From the NCBI GenBank assembly GCA_963742205.1, contig CAVUKZ010000009.1:310001-374000 (forward strand): a DNA stretch of 64,000 nt, in the 5' to 3' direction. Shown in pieces: positions 50,878 through 59,881 of the stretch. This DNA is from WHSW01 sp963742205 (GTDB taxonomy: Bacteria > Actinomycetota > Thermoleophilia > Solirubrobacterales > 70-9). The translations under genes and the position numbers were made by a program. A model generated the notes under the pieces. It was not told the DNA's origin. It did not search any database and saw nothing but the letters and a program-made list of their open reading frames with translations. Position 1 is the first letter of the stretch; every line of letters begins with the position of its first letter.

Positions 50878-51483
50878 ATGGATGCAGGAAGGCTAGGTAG
50901 GGGGGAGGCGATCGCCGGCGTCAGCGCCGCGCTCCTCTTCATCGTCATGTTCCTCGGCTGGTTTGGGGTCCCCGAGGAGATCAACGGAGTGCCGACAGGC
51001 GTCGGGTTCGCGGAGGCCGCGGGCATCGACACGACGTTCAACGCCTGGCAGTCGTACGACTTCACGGACCTGCTGCTCCTGGTGACGATCGTGGTCGCGG
51101 TCGGCGGCGCGATCGCGACCCTGATGGCGCGAGACGTGGCCATGCCGGTCGCCGTCAGCGCCCTGACGGCGGGGCTCGGCATCCTGAGCTTCATCTTCGT
51201 CGGCTGGAGCATCATCAACACGCCGTCGGAGGGCCCGGTGGACCTCGACCGCAAGCTTTGGCTGTTCGTGGGCCTCGTGCTCACCATCGGCATCGCGTAC
51301 GGCGGCTGGATGGCGATGCGCGAGGAGGGCACGTCGTTCTCCGATCAGGCCGACCGGTTTGGTGACAGCAGCGGCGGCGGTGCGCCGCCCGCACCGGCGG
51401 CACCGGCGGCACCGCCGGCCAGCACGGAGGGGACCAGCACCCCGCCGCCGCCCCCGCCGGCCTCGGGGGGCACGGGCGCCTGA
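50878..51483 (+). CDS. Four-helix membrane protein with Pro-rich tail
   Basis: 201 residues. Four hydrophobic segments (near 17-33, 60-79, 87-112, 120-140), then a cytoplasmic or external tail with repeats of Pro/Ala/Gly (APAAPAAPPAS, PPPPPPASGG). No signature is known to me. It may follow folD in one transcript. A strong terminator follows. Confidence 0.7.
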   Translation: MDAGRLGRGEAIAGVSAALLFIVMFLGWFGVPEEINGVPTGVGFAEAAGIDTTFNAWQSYDFTDLLLLVTIVVAVGGAIATLMARDVAMPVAVSALTAGLGILSFIFVGWSIINTPSEGPVDLDRKLWLFVGLVLTIGIAYGGWMAMREEGTSFSDQADRFGDSSGGGAPPAPAAPAAPPASTEGTSTPPPPPPASGGTGA

Positions 51484-51522
51484 ACGTAGCGCGAGCTCAA
51501 GGCTCGGAGGAGAGGTGAACAC

Positions 51523-51554
51523 GGCGGCCGCCCTCGGGCGGCCGCCGCTGTTTT
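51523..51554 (+). terminator. Rho-independent terminator
   Basis: GGCGGCCGCCC (51523-51533), a two-base loop, GGGCGGCCGCC (51536-51546), then GCTGTTTT. Ends the folD/membrane-protein transcript. Confidence 0.82.
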
Positions 51555-51556
51555 CA

Positions 51557-51644
51557 GGTCTCCTGGGCGAGGACCGATGCCTGGGCGCTGCAGTTCCCCG
51601 AGGCGTCGTAGTGGATGGCGATCCGGACGTCCACGAGCTTCTGG
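51557..51644 (-). other. Short protein-like fragment after the GMC gene
   Basis: On the minus strand, in a different frame from the GMC stop at 51648, the bases read AQKLVDVRIAIHYDASGNC then SAQASVLAQET and TGA 51554. About 28 codons, no start. Perhaps the end of a lost gene. Confidence 0.25.
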
Positions 51645-51647
51645 GCG

Positions 51648-53522
51648 CTAGGCCAGGCGCTCGGCGGCCTGTCGCGCCACCCGCGAGGCCATCGCGATGA
51701 TCGTCATCATCGGGTTCACGCCGATCGAGCTCGGCAGCAGGCTGCCGTCGGCGACGTACAGCGCCTCAGCGCCGTGGACGGCCCCGTCCGGCGCGGTCAC
51801 GCCCCGGCGCGGATCGGCGTCCATGCGCGCGGTGCCCATCGGGTGAAAGGCCTCGAGCCGCATCTCGCGCCGCCGCGGGGGCGACGCTTCGAGCTCGGCG
51901 ATCCGCCCTCGCGGCAGGGTCTGAACGCCGGAGATCTGGGGGTAGACCTCCGTCGCCCCGGCGGCGTAGAAGAGCTCCGCGGCGCGGGCGATGCCGAACA
52001 CCAGCCGGTCAGCGTCCTCGCGGGTGAGCTGGTAGCCGATTCGCAGCGAGCCGTCGGAGCCCAGGCCGACGCGTCCGGCGGACTTGTCCGACAGGTGGAC
52101 CCCGGTCGACGCGAGGTTGCCGAACTCGAGCAGGCGTCGCTGATGCTCGGCGCCGGTGCCGGGGAGCCACTGGCCGCCGAACGCGAGCGGCGTGAACGTC
52201 GCCTCGAGCAGCAGCCCCCGGTCCTCCCACTCGTCGACGGCGTAGCTCTGCATGACGCCCTCCCAGCCCCGCACCTCGTCCTCGAAGCGGGCGCCCACCC
52301 AGCACGCCGGATGGATTCGGAGGTTGCGGCCGAGCGCCCCGCCGGGCGACCGAAAGCCCGAGCGCAGCAGCAGCTCCGGCGTCCCGAAGGCGCCGCCGGC
52401 GAGGATCACGGCCTTGCGGGCCCGCACCTCGAAGGGCCTCGTCGCCGCGCCGGGCACGCCGGTACCCGCCCGACACCGGACCCCGCGAGCGCGCCGGCCG
52501 TCGAAGATCAGCTCGCGGGCCTCGACTCCCGCCCGGATCCGGGCGCCGGCGGCCACCGCGCGCGGCAGGTAGGTGACGTGCATGGCCCGCTTGGCGTCCA
52601 ACCGGCAGCCGAGCGGGCACGAGCTGCATTGCACGCAGGCGCCGGCGTTGCGGCGCAGCGGTCCGTGGCTCACCCCGAGCCGTTCGGCGCCCTCCAGCAG
52701 CAGCCGGCCGTTGCGGCCCATCGCCTCCGGGTCGACGGCCTGCACGGCCAGCATCTCCTCAGCCTCGGCGTAGTCGGCGTCGAGGTGCGCGGCCCAGTCG
52801 ATTCCGTGGTCGGCGACCCAGCGGTCGAGCACCGGCTCGGGAGTGCGAAAGCAGGTCCCTGAGTTGATCACCGTCGTCCCGCCGACCGCGCGCCCGACGG
52901 GCGTGGGGATCGCCGGCCGGCCCTGGGCGACCGTGAGCCCGCCGTCGCGGTACAGCGCGACCAGCGCCGCCAGCGGCTCCTCCGGGTAGTCGTCGCGGTT
53001 GAGGTAGGGCCCGGCCTCGAGCACGACCACCTCGAGCCCCGCCTCGGCGAGGACCGTCGCGGCAACCGCGCCGCCGGCCCCGGAGCCGACGATCACCACG
53101 TCGCACTCCTCCTCCGCTCCCGTCGGGGCGAGGTCTCCGAGGAGCCCGTCGGCGCTGGGGGGCACGGCCGTTCCCGGCGCCACTCCGCACACGGCCCGGT
53201 AACCGACGGCCGCCTGCACCCGGGCGTCGTTGCCGTAGCCGAGGCCCGTGAGGACCTTCAGGAACAGGATCAGGTCGCGCTTGGTGGCCGAGGCCGAGTC
53301 CTCGCTGCGCGCGAGAAAGTCCTGGCGCGAGGCGAGGCTCGCGCGCGAGAAGCGCCACGGAAAGGGCATCCACTCGAACACCCGCAGGCCGAGCTTCAGC
53401 CCGAGCACCGCGCGGCGCGGCAGGGTCGCGAGCAGCGGCTCGAGGTGGGCGACCGGGTCGACGCTGTTCGGCGCCGGCTCAGGCCCCGCGGCGGGCGGGA
53501 GCGGGCCCAGTCCCGGCGCCAT
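51648..53522 (-). CDS. GMC-family oxidoreductase, fatty-alcohol/cholesterol-oxidase-like
   Basis: 624 residues from ATG 53522; coding-like sequence continues upstream (LSTAEQRTLRAFAEAMAPG), so the real start may be further left, near 53580. FAD-binding VVIVGSGAGGAVAATVLAEA (about 141-160), VLEAGPYLNRDDYPEEP, and the GMC end FHPMGTARMDADP with DGSLLPSSIGVNPMMTIIAM. A Cys-rich segment ACVQCSSCPLGCRLDAK resembles that in long-chain alcohol oxidases. It should oxidise a hydrophobic alcohol. The downstream end meets the fragment at 51557. Confidence 0.9.
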   Translation of the reverse strand: MAPGLGPLPPAAGPEPAPNSVDPVAHLEPLLATLPRRAVLGLKLGLRVFEWMPFPWRFSRASLASRQDFLARSEDSASATKRDLILFLKVLTGLGYGNDARVQAAVGYRAVCGVAPGTAVPPSADGLLGDLAPTGAEEECDVVIVGSGAGGAVAATVLAEAGLEVVVLEAGPYLNRDDYPEEPLAALVALYRDGGLTVAQGRPAIPTPVGRAVGGTTVINSGTCFRTPEPVLDRWVADHGIDWAAHLDADYAEAEEMLAVQAVDPEAMGRNGRLLLEGAERLGVSHGPLRRNAGACVQCSSCPLGCRLDAKRAMHVTYLPRAVAAGARIRAGVEARELIFDGRRARGVRCRAGTGVPGAATRPFEVRARKAVILAGGAFGTPELLLRSGFRSPGGALGRNLRIHPACWVGARFEDEVRGWEGVMQSYAVDEWEDRGLLLEATFTPLAFGGQWLPGTGAEHQRRLLEFGNLASTGVHLSDKSAGRVGLGSDGSLRIGYQLTREDADRLVFGIARAAELFYAAGATEVYPQISGVQTLPRGRIAELEASPPRRREMRLEAFHPMGTARMDADPRRGVTAPDGAVHGAEALYVADGSLLPSSIGVNPMMTIIAMASRVARQAAERLA

Positions 53523-53582
53523 CGCCTCGGCGAACGCGCGCAGCGTGCGCTGCTCGGCGGTGCTCAGCCCCGGCGGGCGCCT

Positions 53583-54032
53583 TCAGGTGGCGGCGGCCGG
53601 ATCGCCGACGCGGCCGGCGAGCGCCCACAGGAACACCGAGACGCCGACCAGGAAGCCGTCGACGAGGAAGTTGAGGAGATAGGCGAAGACGTCGTCGTCG
53701 AAGAGATAGAAGCCGAGCGCGGTCAGCGACGAGGCGGCCTTGCCGGCGGCCAGCACCAGCAGCAGGGGCCGGTAGCGGACGACGTCGGTGGAGACGACGA
53801 CGCAGATCAGGGTGATCACCGTCATGTAGGCGAAGCCGAGCGCGAGCCACAGCTGCTCGGTCGTCTCGGGCGCGGCGGAGAAGCTGCCCAGCGGCAGCCA
53901 GTCGCCGAAGTCGTCGAGGACGCTGAGCGTCCCGTCGGGCGCGATCAGGAAGAGCAGGCCGACGACCGCAAACGTCAATGCCAGCAAACGCAGGCTGACC
54001 ACCACGAAGCGCTCGGCGGTTTGCCCGGTCAT
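53583..54032 (-). CDS. Small membrane protein, unknown
   Basis: 149 residues with four hydrophobic segments (near 12-30, 59-80, 85-105, 112-140). MTGQTAERFVVVSLRLLAL at the start and DVFAYLLNFLVDGFLVGV near the end. It lies directly upstream of the GMC oxidoreductase with close spacing, so it may be its membrane partner, but this is inference. Confidence 0.7.
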   Translation of the reverse strand: MTGQTAERFVVVSLRLLALTFAVVGLLFLIAPDGTLSVLDDFGDWLPLGSFSAAPETTEQLWLALGFAYMTVITLICVVVSTDVVRYRPLLLVLAAGKAASSLTALGFYLFDDDVFAYLLNFLVDGFLVGVSVFLWALAGRVGDPAAAT

Positions 54033-54121
54033 CGCGGCGGCATCCTAGTCAGCGGGGCGGAGCGAAGCGAAGCGAGCCGCGCCGCTGTTGAGGCGCCCGC
54101 TTGAGACCTAGAATCCGGCTC

Positions 54122-54406
54122 ATGATCGATCGCGAGCAGGTCCTGCACGTCGCCCGCCTGGCCCGGCTGGAGCTCTCCGAGCCGGAGATCGAGCGCATGG
54201 CAGGCGAGCTCTCGGGGATCCTCGAGCACGTCGACCGGATCTCGCAGCTCGACCTCGACGAGGTGGAGCCGACCACGCACGTGGTCGAGCTCGCCAACGT
54301 GCTGCGCGACGACGAGCCCGAGCCGAGCCTCCCGCGCGAGGTGGCGCTGGAGCCGGCGCCGGACCCGGCCGACGGCTTCTTCCGCGTCCCCTCGCCCCAG
54401 GCCTAG
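54122..54406 (+). CDS. gatC: Glutamyl-tRNA(Gln) amidotransferase subunit C
   Basis: 94 residues. MIDREQVLHVARLARLELSE, IERMAGELSGILEHVDRISQ, LDLDEVEPTTHVVE, NVLRDDEP are family hallmarks. GatC clamps GatA and GatB. It is the first gene of the gatC-gatA-zincin-gatB set; the stop is 7 bases before the gatA TTG. Confidence 0.94.
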   Translation: MIDREQVLHVARLARLELSEPEIERMAGELSGILEHVDRISQLDLDEVEPTTHVVELANVLRDDEPEPSLPREVALEPAPDPADGFFRVPSPQA

Positions 54407-54413
54407 CCCCGGT

Positions 54414-55850
54414 TTGGCCCCCGAGCTGCTCGAGCACAGCGCGGCCGAGGCGATCGGCCTGATCGACTCCGGCGAGCTCGCCGCGGACGAGTTCTTCGAC
54501 GCCTACGCCGAGGCGGCGGCGGGCGACGAGCTCAACGCCTACCTGTGGTGCGCCGAGCCGGGCGCGCGCGGGGCCGGCGGCGAGCCGTTGCGCGGCCTGC
54601 CGGTGGCGGTCAAGGACCTGTTCTGCACCGAGGGCATCCAGACGACCGCGGGCTCGCGGATCCTCGAGGGCTACCGGCCGCCGTACTCGGCCACGGCGGT
54701 TCGCAGGCTCGCCGACTCCGGCGCCCGCCTGCTCGGCAAGACCAACATGGACGAGTTCGCGATGGGGTCGTCGAACGAGAACTCCGGCTACGGGCCGGTC
54801 CGCAACCCGTGGGACCGCGGGCGGGTTCCGGGTGGTTCCTCCGGCGGCTCGGCCGCGGCGGTGGCCGGGCGCCTGGCGCCGTGGGCGATCGGCACCGACA
54901 CCGGCGGCTCGATTCGCCAGCCCGCGTCGCTGTGCGGGATCGTCGGCCTGAAGCCCACCTACGGGGCAATCTCGCGATTCGGGATGGTCGCCTTCGCCTC
55001 GTCGCTCGATCAGTGCGGCCCGCTGACCCGGACGGTCGCCGACGCGGCGCTGCTCCTGCGCGCGATGGAGGGCCGCGACCCTCGCGACTCGACCTCGGTC
55101 GGGATCGAGGGCGGGGTCGAGACGCCGTCCCTCGAGTCACTGGACGGGCTTCGGATCGGCGTCGCACGCGACTTCTCCCATCACGCCGAGGGCGTGGAGC
55201 CGGGGGTCGCCGAGGTTTTCGAGCGTTCGCTGGGGCTGATCGAGCAGCTGGGCGGCGCGATCGAGGAGGTCGCGCTGCCGAGCGCCGAGCATGGGATCTC
55301 CGCCTACTACGTGATCGCCCCGGCGGAGGCCTCGGCCAACCTCGCCCGCTACGACGGGGTGCGCTACGGCGCCCGTGAGCACTCGGACACCCTGGACGAG
55401 ATGTACGAGCGCACCCGCGCTAAGGGGTTCGGCGACGAGGTCAAGCGACGGGTGATGCTGGGCACCTACGCGCTCTCCTCGGGCTACTACGAGGCCTACT
55501 ACGGGCGGGCACAGAAGGTGCGGACGAAGATCGTCGAGGACTTCGCGACCGCGTTCGAGGCCGTGGACCTGATCGTCACCCCGACGTCGCCGACGGTCGC
55601 GTTCGAGCTCGGCGCCCGCACCGCCGACCCGTTGGCGATGTACCTGTCCGACTACTTCACGGTGCCGATGTCGCTGGCCGGGATTCCGGCGATCTCGATC
55701 CCGGCCGGGCTCGCGCCGCCGCCGAGCGGCGGTGCCGAGCTGCCGGTGGGCCTGCAGATCACCGCGCCGGCGTTCGCCGAGAACCGCCTGCTCGACGCGG
55801 CACACGCGCTCGAGGCGGCGATCCGATTCGAGGGGAGGCCCGGAGGATGA
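54414..55850 (+). CDS. gatA: Glutamyl-tRNA(Gln) amidotransferase subunit A
   Basis: 478 residues from TTG 54414. Amidase signature: catalytic Lys in LPVAVKDLFCTEG, cis-Ser in DTGGSIRQPASLCG, nucleophile Ser in PGGSSGGSAAAVAG. It releases ammonia from glutamine for GatB. Its stop overlaps the ATG of the metallopeptidase gene (ATGA). Confidence 0.96.
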   Translation: MAPELLEHSAAEAIGLIDSGELAADEFFDAYAEAAAGDELNAYLWCAEPGARGAGGEPLRGLPVAVKDLFCTEGIQTTAGSRILEGYRPPYSATAVRRLADSGARLLGKTNMDEFAMGSSNENSGYGPVRNPWDRGRVPGGSSGGSAAAVAGRLAPWAIGTDTGGSIRQPASLCGIVGLKPTYGAISRFGMVAFASSLDQCGPLTRTVADAALLLRAMEGRDPRDSTSVGIEGGVETPSLESLDGLRIGVARDFSHHAEGVEPGVAEVFERSLGLIEQLGGAIEEVALPSAEHGISAYYVIAPAEASANLARYDGVRYGAREHSDTLDEMYERTRAKGFGDEVKRRVMLGTYALSSGYYEAYYGRAQKVRTKIVEDFATAFEAVDLIVTPTSPTVAFELGARTADPLAMYLSDYFTVPMSLAGIPAISIPAGLAPPPSGGAELPVGLQITAPAFAENRLLDAAHALEAAIRFEGRPGG

Positions 55851-56122
55851 CCGAGGCCGAGGTTCGCGAGGCGGCGATCGACGCGCTCGACGCGCTGCCC
55901 GGATGGGTGCGTGAGGAGCTCGGCGAGGTCGCCGTGATCGTCGAGGAGTCCCATCCGGACGACCTGATGGGGATCTACGACCCGGCCGGCGGTCTGCGCC
56001 GGATCGTCGTCTTCCGCGCCGCGAACCCGAGCGCCGAGGAGGTCCGCAAGACGGTCTGGCACGAGGTCGGGCATCACCTGGGCATGGACGAGCAGCGGAT
56101 CTGGGGGGTGGGCTATGGGTGA
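55847..56122 (+). CDS. Minimal zincin-like metallopeptidase
   Basis: 91 residues. TVWHEVGHHLGMDEQRI holds the HExxHxxGxxD zinc motif close to the C-terminus. The rest (DALPGWVREELGEVAVIVEE, LRRIVVFRAANPSAEEVRKT) matches the small zincin family (DUF1025-like). It is wedged between gatA and gatB with overlaps on both sides, which is not the standard gat layout. Role unknown; possibly a peptidase acting on nascent or surface peptides. Confidence 0.88.
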   Translation: MTEAEVREAAIDALDALPGWVREELGEVAVIVEESHPDDLMGIYDPAGGLRRIVVFRAANPSAEEVRKTVWHEVGHHLGMDEQRIWGVGYG

Positions 56123-57596
56123 CTCCGATCGCGGAGCGAAGCGAGGCGGAGGTGCGGCGCCGTTGAGCCGCCAGGTTTTCGAGCCGGTCATCGGGCTCGA
56201 GATCCACGTGCAGCTGAAGACGCGGACGAAGATGTTCTGCGGCTGCGAGCTGTCCTTCGGCGACGAGCCCAACGTCCACACGTGCCCGATCTGCCTGGCC
56301 CACCCGGGGACCCTGCCGGTCCCGAATCGGCGGGCGATCGAGCTCGCGCTGCAGATCGCGATCGCCCTGGGCTGCGAGATCGCCCCGCGGTCGATCTTCC
56401 ACCGCAAGAACTACTTCTATCCCGACAACCCGAAGGCGTACCAGATCAGTCAGTACGACTATCCGCTGGCGACCGGCGGGCGGCTCGGGGACGTCCGCAT
56501 CCACCGCGTCCACCTCGAGGAGGACGCCGCCAAGCTCGTGCATCACTCGGAGTCCGGGCGCATCCACGGCTCCGGCACGTCGCTGGTGGACTTCAACCGC
56601 GCCGGCACGCCGCTGGTCGAGATCGTCACCGAGCCCGATCTGCACGACCCCGCGACGGCGCGCGAGTGGCTCGCGCTGCTGCGGACGACGATCCGCCAGA
56701 TCGGCGCCTCCGACGTGAACATGGAGGAGGGCAGCCTGCGCTGCGACGCCAACGTCTCGCTGCGTCCTGCCGGCAGCGACGAGCTGGGGACGAAGACCGA
56801 GCTCAAGAACATGAACAGCTTCCGGTTCATCGAGCGCGGGATCGCGGCGGAGATCCAGCGCCAGGCCGAGGTCCTCGACGCCGGTGGGCGGCTCGAGCAG
56901 GAGACGCTGCACTTCGATCCGCGCAGCGGCGACCTGACCCCGCTCCGGTCGAAGGAGTACTCCCACGACTACCGCTATTTCCCGGAGCCCGACCTGGTGC
57001 CCCTGGTGCCGACCGAGGACATGCTCGACGCGGCGCGGGCCGCGCTTCCGGAGCTCCCGGCCGAGCGCCGCGCGCGCTACCTGGCCGAGTTCGGGCTGCC
57101 CGAGGACCGGGCGACGGAGTTCGCGTTCGACGCGGAGCTCGGGACCTATTTCGAGCGCGTCGCCGCGGCCGCCTCCGGGGTCGAGCCGCTCGTGGTCGCG
57201 AACTGGGTGGGTGGTGAGCTAACCGCCGCGCTGGACGCGGTCGAGGACGGCACGCGACCGGACCCCGATGCGATGGCCGCGACGATCGGGCTCGTCCAGG
57301 GGGGCGGGATCTCGCACGGCGCGGCCAGGGAGGTGCTGCGGATCCAGGTCGCCGAGGGTGGCGACCCGGCCGCGATCGCCGAGCGGGAGGGCCTCGGAGG
57401 GATCGAGGACGCCGACGAGCTGGGCGCGATCGTCGAGCGAGCGATCGCGGCCGAGCCGGAGGCCGCCGAGCGCGTGCGCGAGGGCAACGCCAAGGCGATC
57501 GGGCCACTCGTGGGCGCCGTGATGCGCGAGACCAAGGGCCGCGCGGACGGGGGCGAGGTCACCCGCTTGATCCGCGAGCGTCTCGGCGCTAACTGA
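56115..57596 (+). CDS. gatB: Aspartyl/glutamyl-tRNA amidotransferase subunit B
   Basis: 493 residues. FEPVIGLEIHVQLKTRTKMF, CGCELSFG with HTCPICLAHPGTLPVPN (zinc site), SDVNMEEGSLRCDANVSLRP, TELKNMNSFRFIERGI, then the C-terminal YqeY-like tail domain. It phosphorylates and amidates Glu-tRNA(Gln). The first 17 residues are a short extension; ATG 56115 overlaps the zincin gene by 8 bases. Confidence 0.96.
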   Translation: MGDSDRGAKRGGGAAPLSRQVFEPVIGLEIHVQLKTRTKMFCGCELSFGDEPNVHTCPICLAHPGTLPVPNRRAIELALQIAIALGCEIAPRSIFHRKNYFYPDNPKAYQISQYDYPLATGGRLGDVRIHRVHLEEDAAKLVHHSESGRIHGSGTSLVDFNRAGTPLVEIVTEPDLHDPATAREWLALLRTTIRQIGASDVNMEEGSLRCDANVSLRPAGSDELGTKTELKNMNSFRFIERGIAAEIQRQAEVLDAGGRLEQETLHFDPRSGDLTPLRSKEYSHDYRYFPEPDLVPLVPTEDMLDAARAALPELPAERRARYLAEFGLPEDRATEFAFDAELGTYFERVAAAASGVEPLVVANWVGGELTAALDAVEDGTRPDPDAMAATIGLVQGGGISHGAAREVLRIQVAEGGDPAAIAEREGLGGIEDADELGAIVERAIAAEPEAAERVREGNAKAIGPLVGAVMRETKGRADGGEVTRLIRERLGAN

Positions 57597-57708
57597 GCGA
57601 GCGCCCCGGCCCGGGGTGTTGGCATGTTCACCCCCCGGGTGGGTTGTCCGGACCCTGCGTGCGGGCGACGATCGTGTTGCAACCAATCGGTACCCAGGGA
57701 GGTACGCC

Positions 57709-58479
57709 ATGACCAGCAACACGAAGTTCCGCAGTCGAGTCGGATCGCATCTGCGGCGCAACCTGGTCGCCCTCACGGCGTTGTTCATCGTTCTCGGCGG
57801 CACGGCGGTCGCGCTGCCCGGGAAGAACACCGTCGATTCGGGCGACATCCACAACAAGGCCGTCAAGACCAAGGACATCGCGAAGCAGGCGGTGACCGAG
57901 AAGAAGCTCGCCGACGGGTCGGTGGCGACGCCGAAGCTCGCAGCGGACGCCGTCACCGGCGCGAAGGCCGACGAGGCCAGCTTCCAGGGCCTGATCAAGG
58001 GCGACGGCCGCCAGCGCACGACCAGCGCGACCGTGGACGCGGTGGGCTTTCTGCCGCAGTCGGTGACGCTCGCCGAAGTGCCGACGATGGGCGTCGTGCA
58101 GCTCATCGCCTGCTTCCCCGAGACCGCGGCCAGCGGCGCGGACGTCCGCGTGCGCCTGCTGAGCTTCGACGATGCCCAGCCGTTCTTCGGGGCCGGCACC
58201 GTGATCGGCGGCGCCAACCCGCAGGGCACGGGCGATGGGACGAAGACCGAGCAGATGGCCGGGTTCTTCTCCGCGGGCGGCGGCTCGCCGCTGATCGCCG
58301 AAGGCCCCAACGGCCACGCCGGCCCGGTCGGCACAAGCGCCTATTGGGACTTTCAGATGTCCCGCGGCAGCGGCAACGACACGGTCGGTGCGCACGTGAG
58401 CATCGAGGGCTACAACAGCTCCACGACCGGAACCACCGGTCAGTGCACGGTCACCGCGACGACCGAGTATCAGGACTAG
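57709..58479 (+). CDS. Secreted anchor-family protein
   Basis: 256 residues from ATG 57709 (AGGGAGG upstream). Leader RRNLVALTALFIVLGGTAVA, then KNTVDSGDIHNKAVKTKDIA and KLADGSVATPKLAADAVTG, an Ala/Asp/Lys-rich repeat of the type seen at 38310 and 38925 but more diverged. A beta-rich domain follows (VTLAEVPTMGVVQLIACFPE, TSAYWDFQMSRGSGNDTVG). Exported, function unknown. A hairpin terminator follows at 58504. Confidence 0.7.
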   Translation: MTSNTKFRSRVGSHLRRNLVALTALFIVLGGTAVALPGKNTVDSGDIHNKAVKTKDIAKQAVTEKKLADGSVATPKLAADAVTGAKADEASFQGLIKGDGRQRTTSATVDAVGFLPQSVTLAEVPTMGVVQLIACFPETAASGADVRVRLLSFDDAQPFFGAGTVIGGANPQGTGDGTKTEQMAGFFSAGGGSPLIAEGPNGHAGPVGTSAYWDFQMSRGSGNDTVGAHVSIEGYNSSTTGTTGQCTVTATTEYQD

Positions 58480-58503
58480 CGGAGCCACAGCCTCGCTGAC
58501 CGA

Positions 58504-58540
58504 GCGCCCCGGCGGGATGTCCGCCGGGGCGCTTCGGCTT
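58504..58540 (+). terminator. Terminator hairpin with weak U-tract
   Basis: GCGCCCCGGCGG (58504-58515) and CCGCCGGGGCGC (58521-58532) form a 12-bp stem, then TTCGGCTTTC. It lies between the secreted-protein gene and ndh. Confidence 0.65.
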
Positions 58541-58556
58541 TCGCCACAATCAGACC

Positions 58557-59879
58557 GTGGCCTGGAACGTCGTCATCGCCGGAGGTGGGTTCGCCGGCTC
58601 CTCGGCTGCCCGGCAGCTCGAACGGATCCTGCCGAGGCAGTCCGCGCGGCTGATCCTGGTCAACGACGTCAACTTCATGCTCTACACGCCGTTTTTGCCC
58701 GAGGCGGCCGCAGGGACGCTGGAGCCCCGCCACGTGGTGACGCCGCTGCGCGACATCCTCAAGCGCACCAACCTGCGCCTCGGAGCGGTCACCGCGCACG
58801 ACCCGGCGGCGCGGACGGTCGAGCTACAGGCCCAGGGGGGCGGCACCGAGACGATCCGCTACGACCAGTTCATCGTGGCGCTGGGCTCGGTCTCGCGCTC
58901 CCTGCCGATCCCGGGGCTCGACCAACATGCGATCGGGTTCAAGAGCCTCGCCGATGCGATCTGGCTGCGCAATCACGTGATCGAGACGCTCGAGCAGGCG
59001 AACGCCGCCGAGGACGCGCGGCGCCGCGAGGAGCTGCTCACCTACGTCTTCGTCGGCGGCGGCTACTCCGGGCTCGAGGCGCTCGCCGAGCTTCAGGACT
59101 TCGCCGCCGACGCCATGGACCGTTACCCGCGCGCCCGCCTGCACGGGATGCGGTGGATCCTGATCGAGGCGACCGACCGTGTGCTGCCAGAGGTCCCACC
59201 GGACCTCGCCGAGTACGCGCTGCGCCAGTTGCGCGGGCGCGGCATCGACATCCGCCTCGGTACGCGGCTGGACGAGGCCGGCGCCGACTCGGTACGCCTC
59301 TCGACCGGTGAGGAGGTCCCCACCAAGACGCTCGTGTGGACCGCGGGGGTGAAGCCGCACCCGAGCCTCGCCTCGCTCTCGCTGCCGCTCGACGAGGACG
59401 GCCGCGTGCGGGTCGACGAGGAGATGCGCGTCGAGGGCATGCGCGGCGTGTGGGCGATCGGTGACTGCGCCGCGGTGCCGTATCCGGGCAAGGGGCGGCC
59501 CGTGTGCCCGCCGACGGCGGCGATGGCCGTCCGGCAGGGACCCGCGGTCGCGCGCAACGTTGCCGCGGAGCTCGGCGTCGAGACCCGCGCCCGGCGATTC
59601 ACCTACCTCGGGCGCGAGTCGTTCGTGAACCTGGGCCGCTACAAGGCGGTCGGGAAGGTCGGGCGGCTGAAGTTCCGTGGCTTCGTCGCCTGGTGGATGG
59701 CGCGCACCTACCACATGAGCCAGATCCCGGGGACGGCGCGCAAGATCCGCGCCGTGGTCGACTGGACCGTCGGCCTGCCGTTCGGCCGCGATACGGCCGA
59801 GGTCGGTTCGATCGGGCATCCGCGCCCGCTCTCGGCCGACGTCTACGCGCGCGGCGGCACCCACCGGCCCCTCGACTGA
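58557..59879 (+). CDS. ndh: Type II NADH dehydrogenase
   Basis: 440 residues. FAD site VVIAGGGFAGSSAARQLERI, NADH site TYVFVGGGYSGLEALAEL, and the third motif VRVEGMRGVWAIGDCAAVP. FTYLGRESFVNLGRYKAVG and an amphipathic C-terminus attach it to the membrane. It moves electrons from NADH to quinone without pumping protons. Next gene starts 2 bases after its stop. Confidence 0.9.
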   Translation: MAWNVVIAGGGFAGSSAARQLERILPRQSARLILVNDVNFMLYTPFLPEAAAGTLEPRHVVTPLRDILKRTNLRLGAVTAHDPAARTVELQAQGGGTETIRYDQFIVALGSVSRSLPIPGLDQHAIGFKSLADAIWLRNHVIETLEQANAAEDARRREELLTYVFVGGGYSGLEALAELQDFAADAMDRYPRARLHGMRWILIEATDRVLPEVPPDLAEYALRQLRGRGIDIRLGTRLDEAGADSVRLSTGEEVPTKTLVWTAGVKPHPSLASLSLPLDEDGRVRVDEEMRVEGMRGVWAIGDCAAVPYPGKGRPVCPPTAAMAVRQGPAVARNVAAELGVETRARRFTYLGRESFVNLGRYKAVGKVGRLKFRGFVAWWMARTYHMSQIPGTARKIRAVVDWTVGLPFGRDTAEVGSIGHPRPLSADVYARGGTHRPLD

Positions 59880-59881
59880 GC

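Noticed and set aside
55137..56966. 609-codon open frame opposite gatA, the zincin gene and gatB
   Set aside because: Composition is shadow-like and it covers three well-supported genes.
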